Source: Solirubrobacterales bacterium 67-14 | GTDB lineage: Bacteria; Actinomycetota; Thermoleophilia; Solirubrobacterales; 70-9 | Length of the DNA stretch: 64,000 nucleotides | Direction of reading: 5' to 3' | Assembly: GCA_001897355.1 (NCBI GenBank) | Contig: MKST01000011.1 | Span: 209,476-273,475 of the forward strand | Shown: positions 33,873 through 41,420 of the stretch, piece by piece | Position numbering within the stretch: position 1 is the stretch's first letter | Layout: every line of letters starts with the position of its first letter | Position numbers and translations under genes: made by a program | Notes under the pieces: model-generated | Seen by the model: the letters and a program-made list of their open reading frames with translations, nothing else | Database searches by the model: none | What the model was told of the DNA's origin: nothing

Positions 33873-35261
33873 TCATTGGTTCGCCACCGATAGGAGGAAC
33901 AGTCCGAGGCTCGTGAAGCAGAGCATCACCACGAGCATCCAGTACTGAGACCGTGCCGCCAACCTGTAGTCGGACCAGATCAACACCGCTCGATCGTGCG
34001 CGAGGACAAGTCCGGTCACATGCCCCGCGACGAGAACACCGACCTGGACGTACCAGACGAGCTCGGGCCCGATCAACGTGTAGTCGATTCCGGAGTTGGC
34101 GGTTCCGAAAAGGTTCGCTCCGCTGCCGAGTGGGTCTGAAAGCAGATAGGTGAACTGAGCCTGCTCCTGGAAGACGAAGAGGCTGAAGTAGTGCGCGACC
34201 AGGTAGGCGAGAGCGATCGGGATCAGAGTATGCGCGAAGCGTGAACGAAGGACCGAGAAGGACGGAGCTGACGCAACACGGGTCATTCCCCTCACTCCAA
34301 GCAAGTAGATCAAGGCGACGAAGCCGATCGTGACGAGTAGAAAGACAGTGTCCCCCGCTCGGACCGAGATCGTTGCCGCGAACCCGAGATCGCCGATTCG
34401 TTCCTGAAGCCATTCGATCGGCGCCTTCAGGGTGCCCTCTTGGGCACCGTCGAATGTCGTGACTCCGATCGACGCCACGACCACCGCCAGCGAGCCCGGC
34501 ACAGCCGCCCAACTGGTGGCCCCGGAAAGCCACCTTCTCCGTTGAAGCTTCCCTTCCACGTTCTCGAAAGGAGAGAGCGATGCGAACATCCCGAAATAGA
34601 CCGAGAAGAACTCACCACGTGAGTTCCATTTATCAACCCCGAACAAGGCCATCATCGCCAGGGTGTAGACGGAGTAGGCGATCGTAGCCTGGACCACAAC
34701 GTCGGGCGAGAGCGTCACAGCGGCTCCCGTCGCTCCGTAGATGATCTCCAGCCAGACGAAGGCCACGAGACCTGCTGCCGCCGGCCATTTGCCCAAACGC
34801 TCTGGATACGCGAGGTGGCGGACGTTTACCCCGAGGATCCGACGCAGGATCCAACCGGCCGTCCGCCCGATCGCGCGCCACGGCGAGAAGGCCGGAAAGA
34901 CATTGCCGAGCAACACGCTGACGACGGGAAAGCCGAGCCAGACAGTTACGAAGACAAAGGTGAGCGAGAAGTTCCGGTCGGGCGCCTCGGTGCCGGCGAG
35001 ACCAGCATGGATGACCAGGACAAACAGCGCCAGTCCGATCGCGCCGAAGAGAACCTGTGCAACTCGCGAGTTGACGATCGACGAGAACCTAGGAACGATG
35101 GGGCGATACTCAGGATCTTCCAGACGGGGTTTCCTCCATGCGGAAGCCAATGCGAAGAACGAAACGATAAGGACCACCGCAGCCCCCCAAGCGAAGAGCC
35201 ACGGTGGTATCGGCAGGTCTCCCCTGGAGACCAGCGCGTGTCCGAACGGAATCGAGATCAC
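33873..35261 (-). CDS. Multi-pass membrane protein (fenitrothion-hydrolase-annotated family)
   Basis: A 462-residue integral membrane protein with about 11-12 helices. It begins with a short outside segment containing His (IPFGHALVSRGDLPIPPWLFAWG), and conserved histidines appear again in ALAYLVAHYFSLFVFQEQAQF and VLVAGHVTGLVLAHDRA. Actinobacterial relatives are often labelled fenitrothion hydrolase, a name I consider unproven. GTG 35261 overlaps the stop of the cupredoxin-like gene, so the two proteins probably act together, perhaps in handling copper (inference). Confidence 0.7.
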   Translation of the reverse strand: MISIPFGHALVSRGDLPIPPWLFAWGAAVVLIVSFFALASAWRKPRLEDPEYRPIVPRFSSIVNSRVAQVLFGAIGLALFVLVIHAGLAGTEAPDRNFSLTFVFVTVWLGFPVVSVLLGNVFPAFSPWRAIGRTAGWILRRILGVNVRHLAYPERLGKWPAAAGLVAFVWLEIIYGATGAAVTLSPDVVVQATIAYSVYTLAMMALFGVDKWNSRGEFFSVYFGMFASLSPFENVEGKLQRRRWLSGATSWAAVPGSLAVVVASIGVTTFDGAQEGTLKAPIEWLQERIGDLGFAATISVRAGDTVFLLVTIGFVALIYLLGVRGMTRVASAPSFSVLRSRFAHTLIPIALAYLVAHYFSLFVFQEQAQFTYLLSDPLGSGANLFGTANSGIDYTLIGPELVWYVQVGVLVAGHVTGLVLAHDRAVLIWSDYRLAARSQYWMLVVMLCFTSLGLFLLSVANQ

Positions 35262-35719
35262 GGATTGACTTGAAGCTCGATGATTGGGACCGCGGAGTTC
35301 TCGAGTTCGACCTCGAAGATCCCGGTGAACCCCGCCTCGAAGTCGAAGCGGGCGGGCTTGCCGGGTCCGACCGGCTTGCTCACGTCGAAGCCATGAACGT
35401 GAACCTCCTCGTCGACGTCGGACTTGACTGTGAAGCGCACGTCATCTCCCTCGTTTACGTCCAGCTTTTGAACGCCCCCAACGGGCTGGCCGCCTTTGAC
35501 CTCGACCACGGGTGCGATGGGCCCACGTGGCGGTGCCGGTCGTTTTTTCTTGCCGGGCACGGTGGGAGTGGTCCCCGGTGCGCCAGTCGTGGCTGCCGGA
35601 GGTCGTTGCGATCCGGAATCTGTGTCTTTTGAGTTGTCTGGCTTGATGACCAGGAAGAGCCCCAAGGCGACAATGACCAAGACCGCGCCAGCGACCATCT
35701 TCTTCGGTGAAAAGTTCAT
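35258..35719 (-). CDS. Membrane-anchored cupredoxin-like protein
   Basis: A 153-residue protein with one N-terminal helix (about 8-25), a Pro/Thr-rich linker and a C-terminal beta domain (about 70-153). That domain, VEVKGGQPVGGVQKLDV followed by VDEEVHVHGFD and a final FTGIFEVELENS, follows the pattern of small cupredoxins; the HVHGFD histidines may bind metal, but the usual Cys-His-Met cluster is not complete. It is the middle gene of a three-gene unit starting at 36127. Confidence 0.65.
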   Translation of the reverse strand: MNFSPKKMVAGAVLVIVALGLFLVIKPDNSKDTDSGSQRPPAATTGAPGTTPTVPGKKKRPAPPRGPIAPVVEVKGGQPVGGVQKLDVNEGDDVRFTVKSDVDEEVHVHGFDVSKPVGPGKPARFDFEAGFTGIFEVELENSAVPIIELQVNP

Positions 35720-35779
35720 CTCTTTTACTCCTCGGCAATTTGCTGTTGCGAACGCCGCGCAGCCAGCGCGAGGTTCGAG

Positions 35780-36127
35780 CTAGGTGTGGAAAACCGAGAA
35801 GCGGGGTGGCGGCCTCATCGCCAGTGCATAGGCAATCTGGCGTCCGGCCTTTGCTACGAGATTTAGAGGTTGAGATGCCGGTTCGATGCTGGGTACTGCG
35901 GCGGCCCGATTTCGGCTTCGCCAACTGGCGACTCGTTCGATGACCCTCTCGCCTGGGAAATAGCCCAGGCTCAACATGAAGAACAAGCAGAGACCGGGAC
36001 CGAGCAGCAAGACCACGGGAATCGATACCACCGCACACACCGCGGATACGAGGATCAGACTTAGGGCGAGGCCGACGCGCAGATTCCTTACCTCGGCCGG
36101 TTTGTGGTTCTGTCTTGGCTGGATCAA
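35780..36127 (-). CDS. Small membrane protein of unknown function
   Basis: A 115-residue protein with one long or two short helices (about 18-55), then a basic stretch (WRSRNRAA) and a hydrophilic tail. TTG 36127 has GGAG 8 nt upstream, which supports the start. It is the first gene after BlaI box 4 and leads to the cupredoxin-like and multi-pass membrane genes on the same strand. I recognise no family. Confidence 0.55.
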   Translation of the reverse strand: MIQPRQNHKPAEVRNLRVGLALSLILVSAVCAVVSIPVVLLLGPGLCLFFMLSLGYFPGERVIERVASWRSRNRAAAVPSIEPASQPLNLVAKAGRQIAYALAMRPPPRFSVFHT

Positions 36128-36152
36128 TTCGGTTTCTCCGGGCTCGCCCAGC

Positions 36153-36171
36153 CTACTATGTCCTGTAGTAA
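36153..36171. promoter_or_regulatory. BlaI-type operator, box 4
   Basis: CTACTATG-TCC-TGTAGTAA: left arm 6 of 8, right arm 7 of 8. It is 26 nt before the TTG start of the small membrane protein that heads the cupredoxin unit. Confidence 0.65.
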
Positions 36172-36196
36172 TGATGGTTCAAGGTCGCCCGCTCAA

Positions 36197-36826
36197 TCAC
36201 AGCAGCGTCTGCCAGTAGTCCCAAAAGGCTTCGGTGATCATCAGCCCAACGACCAGGATCGCTCCGGTCAGCAGCGCACCGTGGAAGCGGATCGCGAGAT
36301 TTGCCGCGGGTTCGAGGAACGCTGGCATGGGGATTCGGCCTGCGGCCAAGTTGGCGAGGCTCAGGTACCAAAAGAGTGCGAACGTGGAGAGCCAGACGAC
36401 CATGCAATATGGGCAGAGGGCTTCGATTCGGTAGAGGCTCTGGAAGATCAACCAGCACACGAATCCGAAAGCGAACGTGGCTCCGGCCTGCGCCGCGAGC
36501 CACAACCATCGTGACGCGCTAGCGCCTACGAGCAGATAGGTGCCGAACAGTGCCATCGATCCAAAGCCGGCTATCCCGAGGATCGGGTTGGGGAACCCGA
36601 ATGCTTCGGCCTGGTCGCTTTCCATGATCGAGCCGCAGGAGAGCACGGGGTTAATCGAGCAGGACGGGACGTACGTCGGGTCGTTGATCAGCATGAGCTT
36701 TTCGATCATCAGCACGACCGCGGCGGCGAACGCAACGAGGGATGCGATCGTGACGATCCAGGGCGCAGCTTTCTCCACGAACCCGGCCGAATCCGGCCGG
36801 GTTTCGCGTTCCGAGGCTGAGAGCAA
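36197..36826 (-). CDS. VKOR-family quinone-linked thiol oxidase
   Basis: A 209-residue membrane protein of the vitamin K epoxide reductase family, which reoxidises DsbA-type proteins and passes electrons to quinone. The loop cysteines Cys56 and Cys64 (CSINPVLSC) and the membrane CPYC (Cys138, Cys141) are all present. TTG 36826 begins 3 nt after the dsbA stop, with AGGA 7 nt upstream. DsbA plus VKOR make a complete extracytoplasmic disulfide-forming pathway. Confidence 0.9.
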   Translation of the reverse strand: MLSASERETRPDSAGFVEKAAPWIVTIASLVAFAAAVVLMIEKLMLINDPTYVPSCSINPVLSCGSIMESDQAEAFGFPNPILGIAGFGSMALFGTYLLVGASASRWLWLAAQAGATFAFGFVCWLIFQSLYRIEALCPYCMVVWLSTFALFWYLSLANLAAGRIPMPAFLEPAANLAIRFHGALLTGAILVVGLMITEAFWDYWQTLL

Positions 36827-36829
36827 CTG

Positions 36830-37471
36830 CTATTCCTGGAGCAGGTCGTCGATCCGCTGCTTCAGGTCCTCATAGGACGGCATCGAGGGCAGCTCCTCCC
36901 CGTTCAGAAAAATGGTAGGCGTGCCTTGCACGCCCAAGCCGGCTCCGTCCGCTTGGTCTTTGGCGATCCGTTCCTTTGTTGCCGGATCGGCTACGTCGGC
37001 GGCGAATTGTTCCGGGTCCAGGCCGAGTTCTTCCGCGAACGAGGCGAAGAGGTCGGCCTTCGAATCTGGTGACTCTCCCCATTCGGCCTGAGTCTCGTAC
37101 ATCTTCACGTACATGTCCTCAAGCGCATCCTGTTTGGCGGCGGCTTCTACGGCGAGAGCTGCGTTCATCCCGTTCTGATGCCCGCCCAGCGGGAAGTAGC
37201 GGATCGCCAAGTTGATCCGCCCGTCGTATTCCTCGCGAATGCGTTCCATGGTCGGGAACTGGGCCCGGCAGGCTTCGCATTCGAAATCGAGAAACTCGAC
37301 CAGGGTCACCTTGTCGTCGGGCGCCTTGGTCAGGAAATGGGTGTCCGCCCTGGTGAGCTCTGGATCCGCTGCGGCCTCGGGCGTATCGTTGCCACCCGCG
37401 GCGACGTAGATCACGACCATGAACAACGCAAGGAACGCGAGCGTGGCTGAGAGTTTGAGGTTCTGTGACAT
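36830..37471 (-). CDS. Membrane-anchored DsbA-like thiol oxidoreductase
   Basis: A 213-residue thioredoxin-fold protein held by one N-terminal helix (about 8-25). Active site FECEACRAQ (Cys65, Cys68), helical insertion typical of DsbA, and cis-Pro loop QGTPTIFLNG. It would introduce disulfides into exported proteins and be reoxidised by the VKOR encoded next. BlaI box 5 is 26 nt before its start. Confidence 0.9.
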   Translation of the reverse strand: MSQNLKLSATLAFLALFMVVIYVAAGGNDTPEAAADPELTRADTHFLTKAPDDKVTLVEFLDFECEACRAQFPTMERIREEYDGRINLAIRYFPLGGHQNGMNAALAVEAAAKQDALEDMYVKMYETQAEWGESPDSKADLFASFAEELGLDPEQFAADVADPATKERIAKDQADGAGLGVQGTPTIFLNGEELPSMPSYEDLKQRIDDLLQE

Positions 37472-37496
37472 CGGTGCCTACCTTTCGGGACCGATG

Positions 37497-37515
37497 CTAC
37501 TACAGCGTGTAGGAA
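37497..37515. promoter_or_regulatory. BlaI-type operator, box 5 (before dsbA-vkor)
   Basis: CTACTACA-GCG-TGTAGGAA: the left arm matches the consensus fully, the right arm 6 of 8. It lies between the end of the blaI gene and the dsbA start. Confidence 0.7.
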
Positions 37516-37518
37516 CAA

Positions 37519-37914
37519 CTAGGAGTCGGGCTCACCGGCCAGTCGCCGCAGCTTCTCGACGGCCTGCGGATCGGACTCTTCGATCTCACGCACGAACAAG
37601 GCCCGCGCGATCTCTCCGTACTCGCCGACCAGTGCATCCACCTCGACCTTGGCGCGAGCCTCAAGGTACTCCTGCTTACCGACCGCGGGCGAGAAGAGAT
37701 CGGAACGCGGCCGCTTCTGTTTCTTGAGCATCCCCTTCGATTCGAGACGAGACATGATCGTCATCAACGTCGTGTAAGCGCGTTCCTTATCGCTGACCGC
37801 GTTGACTCGATCGACGATCTGGCGCACAGTCACGTCGTCCTGACTGTCCCAGACCTGCTCCATGACCAGGCGCTCCAGATCCGACAGCCCTGGCGTCTTC
37901 TCGGTCCGAGCCAT
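37519..37914 (-). CDS. BlaI/MecI-family transcriptional repressor
   Basis: A 131-residue winged-helix repressor: LSDLERLVMEQVWDSQDDVTVRQIVDRVN (helices 1-2), then RAYTTLMTIMSRLESKGMLKKQK (recognition helix and wing), then a helical dimer domain. In BlaI/MecI the protein is cleaved when a M56 membrane protease is activated, which frees the operators. It shares a base with the M56 gene (TGATG). Six matching inverted repeats between 28.9 and 40.6 kb are its probable targets. Confidence 0.92.
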   Translation of the reverse strand: MARTEKTPGLSDLERLVMEQVWDSQDDVTVRQIVDRVNAVSDKERAYTTLMTIMSRLESKGMLKKQKRPRSDLFSPAVGKQEYLEARAKVEVDALVGEYGEIARALFVREIEESDPQAVEKLRRLAGEPDS

Positions 37915-38864
37915 CAGATCCTCACGTTCGGACGCGTCCACGCGAAACCGGCCGTGAACAACAGCGGGGCGACGATCAAGGCGGCCAGGCAAATGTGCAA
38001 ACCGAGCGCCTCGATCCCAACCGGCATCCTCGTGACCAACTCGACAGCAATGGCCGAACCCGCTAGCAACACCCCCAGCGAGGCGAGGGTCAGCAAAGAG
38101 GCCGATCTCGAAGGCACCCAAAACGAGCGCCTGCCCGACAGGCCATCTATCCGCTCCACCGATAGAGGAATCGACTCGGCGCTGCCTTTATGCTCGTGCA
38201 GAGTCAGCAAAGCGCTTGCCAGAGCTTGCCGACCTCCCGGGCGCTGAGATGCCGCACGGTCAGCCGCGATCTCAGCCCTTTCTATGCATTTCTGGCTTAG
38301 CTCGTCAAGCATAGGAAGGAAGAACAAACTGTCCACCATCACGCGCATGATCGAGAGTCGGAACGGATCGAACCGCCTCTGATGGTGCGCCTCGTGAGCG
38401 ACCACGGCTCCAAGCTCACTCCGGGATAGGGATGTGACGGTGGTCCGGCTCACGAAGATTCGCGGCCGAAGCAGACCGGCGCAAAACGCCAATGGCCGAT
38501 CGTCTTCCAGCACCCAGCAATCGCTGCCGGCGATCCGCTCCCTGGCCGCGAGCCTCTTCAGATCCCCGATTCGCCTTGACGCCCGCACCAGAGCGGTGAG
38601 ACTGAACGTCGCCCTGACCAACGCGATTCCCGAGATCAGCCCGATCGCCGATAGGAGGAGCCAACCAAGCGAAAACTCCGCCACGGCACCGCCGCAACAC
38701 GCTTCGACCGGCGCCCAAGGCGCGTGACCGTTGAGCAGCGACCCGATCAGCATCGCTCCCGAGAAGGCGACCGTAAACAGGCCAAGAAAGCAAAGCGCCA
38801 CGAACACGGCTGGTGTTGAAATACGAGAGATCACCGCCGGGGAGGTTACCTGGGACGAGTTCAC
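37914..38864 (-). CDS. M56-family membrane metalloprotease (BlaR1-like, no sensor domain)
   Basis: A 316-residue protein with helices near residues 18-42, 65-95 and 270-310 and a cytoplasmic zinc protease segment ELGAVVAHEAHHQRRFDP (HExxH at 157-161), followed by a Glu-containing ERAEIAADRAAS region, the expected third ligand. It lacks the penicillin-binding sensor domain of BlaR1, so its signal is unknown; envelope redox or metal stress is my guess from the genes it would control. GTG 38864 overlaps the upstream stop. Confidence 0.88.
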   Translation of the reverse strand: MNSSQVTSPAVISRISTPAVFVALCFLGLFTVAFSGAMLIGSLLNGHAPWAPVEACCGGAVAEFSLGWLLLSAIGLISGIALVRATFSLTALVRASRRIGDLKRLAARERIAGSDCWVLEDDRPLAFCAGLLRPRIFVSRTTVTSLSRSELGAVVAHEAHHQRRFDPFRLSIMRVMVDSLFFLPMLDELSQKCIERAEIAADRAASQRPGGRQALASALLTLHEHKGSAESIPLSVERIDGLSGRRSFWVPSRSASLLTLASLGVLLAGSAIAVELVTRMPVGIEALGLHICLAALIVAPLLFTAGFAWTRPNVRI

Positions 38865-39853
38865 GCGCCTTGAACCGACTCGACGGCCTCCCGGAGCTCG
38901 CCCAGGCCAAAAGCCCCTTCGATGCGCTGCCGGACGACCCCGCGCTTGTCGATCGCAAAGAGCCACGGCTCGGTGGGCAACCCGAATGCCTTGACCTGGG
39001 AGTTGACCCCTTTGTTGAGGTCGTTCTCGTTGTAGATCTCGGAATGGATGAACTCAACGCCATCCCCTGTCTCTTCCGCGACTTGCGCCTGCACATCGAC
39101 CACGGGGCCGCAGACCCGGCTTTCGCAAAGTTGTGGTGTCGAGAACAGCAGCACGACCGGCTTCTTCCCGAGCACCTTTCGGAAATCAGCGGTATGCATC
39201 GAATCAGGCGGAATCCTGGTATCGATCTTCTCGAGATTTCCTCCAACATCGGCAGCGGTCGGGATAGCGGTGCGGGGAGCCTTCTCACCCACTCGTACGA
39301 CAGTCGATTCGCGAGCGACGATGTTGGGTAGTTGCGATCCGATGAGTTCCGAGCCAGTCTTCGCCAAGGCGAGGAGAAACCACTTGCCGCGTGTCGGGAG
39401 GTCTAGGGCGGAAACGACGTAGACGGCTTTCGCGGCTCCGGGATCCTCCGATGTGGTCTGAGCACGAAACGCGGGGGCGGTTTCGAGCGACTCGGTGCTG
39501 GCTGGGAACGGTCCGAGCACTTTCGACTTTGGTCCCTTGGTGGCGTAGATGGCTACGTCGAGGTCTGTCTGCTGTTCGCCCTGGGGATTGAAGACGGCGA
39601 AGCCGTATCGGTTCTTGCCCGGTTCGAACACTTTTCCTGACGGTGCGAACTGGAGGTCGGTGGGCGATGCCTTCGCCGCAAGCTGCTCGATCGAAAGATT
39701 CGCGGGGTTCGGGAAGGCGGAGGCCGGCGGCGCCTCATTCTGGCTCGGCTCGGGGTCCGAGCCTCCACAGCCCGAGAAGACAAGAGAGAGCAGCGCGACC
39801 CCGATGACCGCGGAAGCTGTGTGGCGCCGCAGGTTCAGCGTCCTCTCCTCCAT
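38861..39853 (-). CDS. Thioredoxin-fold lipoprotein 2 with C-x4-C site
   Basis: A 330-residue paralogue of the lipoprotein at 27189-28187, with the same layout: lipobox VFSGC (Cys29), a beta-rich domain (about 65-180), then a thioredoxin-like domain with the same non-standard CESRVCGP site (Cys243, Cys248). Being kept in both copies, the C-x4-C site is unlikely to be an error. It is co-transcribed with an M23 peptidase upstream (19-nt overlap) and the M56/BlaI pair downstream, so it might report redox state to M56 (conjecture). Confidence 0.82.
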   Translation of the reverse strand: MEERTLNLRRHTASAVIGVALLSLVFSGCGGSDPEPSQNEAPPASAFPNPANLSIEQLAAKASPTDLQFAPSGKVFEPGKNRYGFAVFNPQGEQQTDLDVAIYATKGPKSKVLGPFPASTESLETAPAFRAQTTSEDPGAAKAVYVVSALDLPTRGKWFLLALAKTGSELIGSQLPNIVARESTVVRVGEKAPRTAIPTAADVGGNLEKIDTRIPPDSMHTADFRKVLGKKPVVLLFSTPQLCESRVCGPVVDVQAQVAEETGDGVEFIHSEIYNENDLNKGVNSQVKAFGLPTEPWLFAIDKRGVVRQRIEGAFGLGELREAVESVQGA

Positions 39854-40380
39854 TTGCGGAGATAGGGAACCGGATTGCTCACATCTCCGCCTCTGTACCA
39901 GCCTGGCCTCGACCACATCTCGAAATGGAGGTGGCAGGCGCTGGACCTGCCGGTAGAGCCGACGAGCCCTATCCTTTGGCCGGCGCGAACGATCTGCCCT
40001 GCCTTCACCTGAGGCCTGCGGAGCATGTGCATGTAGACGTAGTCGAACTTGGACGTGGTTCCACGCACCACGGCGTAGTTGCCGGCCCCCGAGGCCTGAT
40101 AGTCCACCATTCTCACTCGGCCGGTCTGGGACGCGACCACCGGGCGAGTGCACTTGGCGAGTAGATCCTGTCCCTGGTGGCCTCGTCCCGCACCTAGGCC
40201 ATCTCCCCAAGTGACAGCGCCCCTCACCGGGAAGGAACCCTTGGCAGGAGTCGAGCTAGGCGACTCGACCGAGAGGCCTCCGGTCGAGGCCTCGGCGGGG
40301 CCGATGAAAAGACCAAGGGCTCCTAATGTCGTGGTAGTCAAGTTCAACGCTAGCCACCGGAAAGCGGTTCTGGACTTCAT
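39835..40380 (-). CDS. Secreted M23 peptidase, short form
   Basis: A 181-residue exported protein with signal peptide ending GPAEAS and a LytM/M23 domain: GRGHQGQDLLAK (His-x3-Asp), a Tyr/His segment YVYMHMLRRPQ, and CHLHFEMW (HxH). Zinc ligands are complete, so it may be an active endopeptidase. It starts the four-gene unit M23, thioredoxin-like lipoprotein, M56, BlaI. BlaI box 6 lies 169 nt upstream. Confidence 0.85.
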   Translation of the reverse strand: MKSRTAFRWLALNLTTTTLGALGLFIGPAEASTGGLSVESPSSTPAKGSFPVRGAVTWGDGLGAGRGHQGQDLLAKCTRPVVASQTGRVRMVDYQASGAGNYAVVRGTTSKFDYVYMHMLRRPQVKAGQIVRAGQRIGLVGSTGRSSACHLHFEMWSRPGWYRGGDVSNPVPYLRKWRRGR

Positions 40381-40548
40381 CTCATCTCTCTTTCATTCGC
40401 CTTCGGGGTTAGCTGACGGGCTCGCGCTGAAAGAGTTCGCGCTACGCATTCTGCGATTCGCCCCTGAGACCGGACTGGCCTCAAATGGTTCCCCCGATCC
40501 GGTGAATCACCGGATTCGGCTGGTTTGCACTTGCCAATGTACCGAGAA

Positions 40549-40567
40549 TTACGACAGCATGTAGTAG
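40549..40567. promoter_or_regulatory. BlaI-type operator, box 6 (before the M23-Trx-M56-blaI unit)
   Basis: TTACGACA-GCA-TGTAGTAG: perfect right arm, left arm 6 of 8. It lies in a 344-bp gene-free stretch (40381-40724), which otherwise holds only the hairpin at 40627-40652. It implies that the repressor controls its own operon. Confidence 0.65.
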
Positions 40568-40626
40568 ATACCTTCCGGGCCGGGGCATGTGCGGATCTAT
40601 CCGCCTTCTGTATGTCTTGCACGATT

Positions 40627-40652
40627 GAGGCCCGGGTCGTCACCCGGGCCTC
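40627..40652. terminator. Perfect GC-rich hairpin, likely bidirectional terminator
   Basis: GAGGCCCGGGT (40627-40637) pairs perfectly with ACCCGGGCCTC (40642-40652) around a 4-nt loop. No T-run follows. It separates the envelope island from the conjugative element genes on its right. Confidence 0.6.
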
Positions 40653-40724
40653 TCGAGTCGGGGTCCTGGCTGGCAGTCAGGCGCCACCCCTACACCGATC
40701 AAAGCACGAGATTCGCTTGACTCC

Positions 40725-40937
40725 TCAAGGCGACTTCGCAGGCGAACAGTTTGGGCAGGCTTTCTCCCCAACCGGCACCAGAAGCCAAGGCTTGTCGGGT
40801 GATTCGAGTTCGGGCACCTCCAGTCGGCCAGACCGATCGCAGACGCCGCAGGGCTCGTCCACGCCAGGGCGAAACGGTAGCTCGACGGGTCCTTTAAGTC
40901 GATTGCCTCCCACGATCGATTCGATTCCGTTTGCCAC
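40725..40937 (-). CDS. Possible small zinc-ribbon protein
   Basis: A 70-residue frame with two CxxC pairs (CGVC at 29-32, CPNC at 60-63), the pattern of a zinc ribbon. It starts at GTG 40937 without a clear ribosome site. The stretch 40938-41183 to its right has open frames in other phases that resemble protein (a GKTYEWVSEVASDPNNG segment), so this may be the end of a frameshifted larger gene. Family unknown. Confidence 0.35.
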   Translation of the reverse strand: MANGIESIVGGNRLKGPVELPFRPGVDEPCGVCDRSGRLEVPELESPDKPWLLVPVGEKACPNCSPAKSP

Positions 40938-41183
40938 CTAACCGTCCACCAACTCGAACTGTGTGGCTCGACAATCACGGCGCGCCGGCCGTTGTTGGGA
41001 TCGCTGGCGACCTCGGACACCCATTCGTAGGTCTTGCCGATCTGGATCGAGGTGGTGACCGACCCGTCCCGGCCGGGCGTACCCATCAGACCCAGGATTC
41101 TTGATGGAAGTTGGCTGGGATCTCGATGGGCGACTCGCGCTTCATCCATTCGCGCAGATAGTCCGTCGTATCGAGTCGATTGA

Positions 41184-41378
41184 TCAGGTGGTGAGGTACG
41201 CGGCGATGTAGGATTCGACGTCTCGATCCTCGCGCTCAATTTCCCGCCGGTAGCGGACAATCCCCCAGGCATCGAAGGGCACCCCGATCCGGACCCGGCG
41301 ATAGAGAAAGCTCGAGTTTCGTCCCCTGGACGGCCGCTGTTCGATGTCTTCTTTGCTGACCTCGACCGCGAACGACAT
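41184..41378 (-). CDS. Small hypothetical protein behind a LexA-like site
   Basis: A 64-residue protein, charged and probably soluble (MSFAVEVSKEDIEQRPSR at the start, ending YIAAYLTT), of no family I know. It lies directly downstream of the integrase gene on the same strand. A LexA-like box ends 15 nt before its ATG, so it may be induced with DNA damage, when many conjugative elements excise. A role in excision control is conjecture. Confidence 0.5.
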   Translation of the reverse strand: MSFAVEVSKEDIEQRPSRGRNSSFLYRRVRIGVPFDAWGIVRYRREIEREDRDVESYIAAYLTT

Positions 41379-41392
41379 GGCCCGACCCTACA

Positions 41393-41406
41393 CGAACAGA
41401 TGTTTG
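41393..41406. promoter_or_regulatory. LexA (SOS)-like box
   Basis: CGAAC-AGAT-GTTTG agrees with the actinobacterial SOS consensus CGAACnnnnGTTCG except for one base. It stands between the integrase stop and the 64-residue gene. Confidence 0.5.
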
Positions 41407-41420
41407 TACTGATGAGCTGT

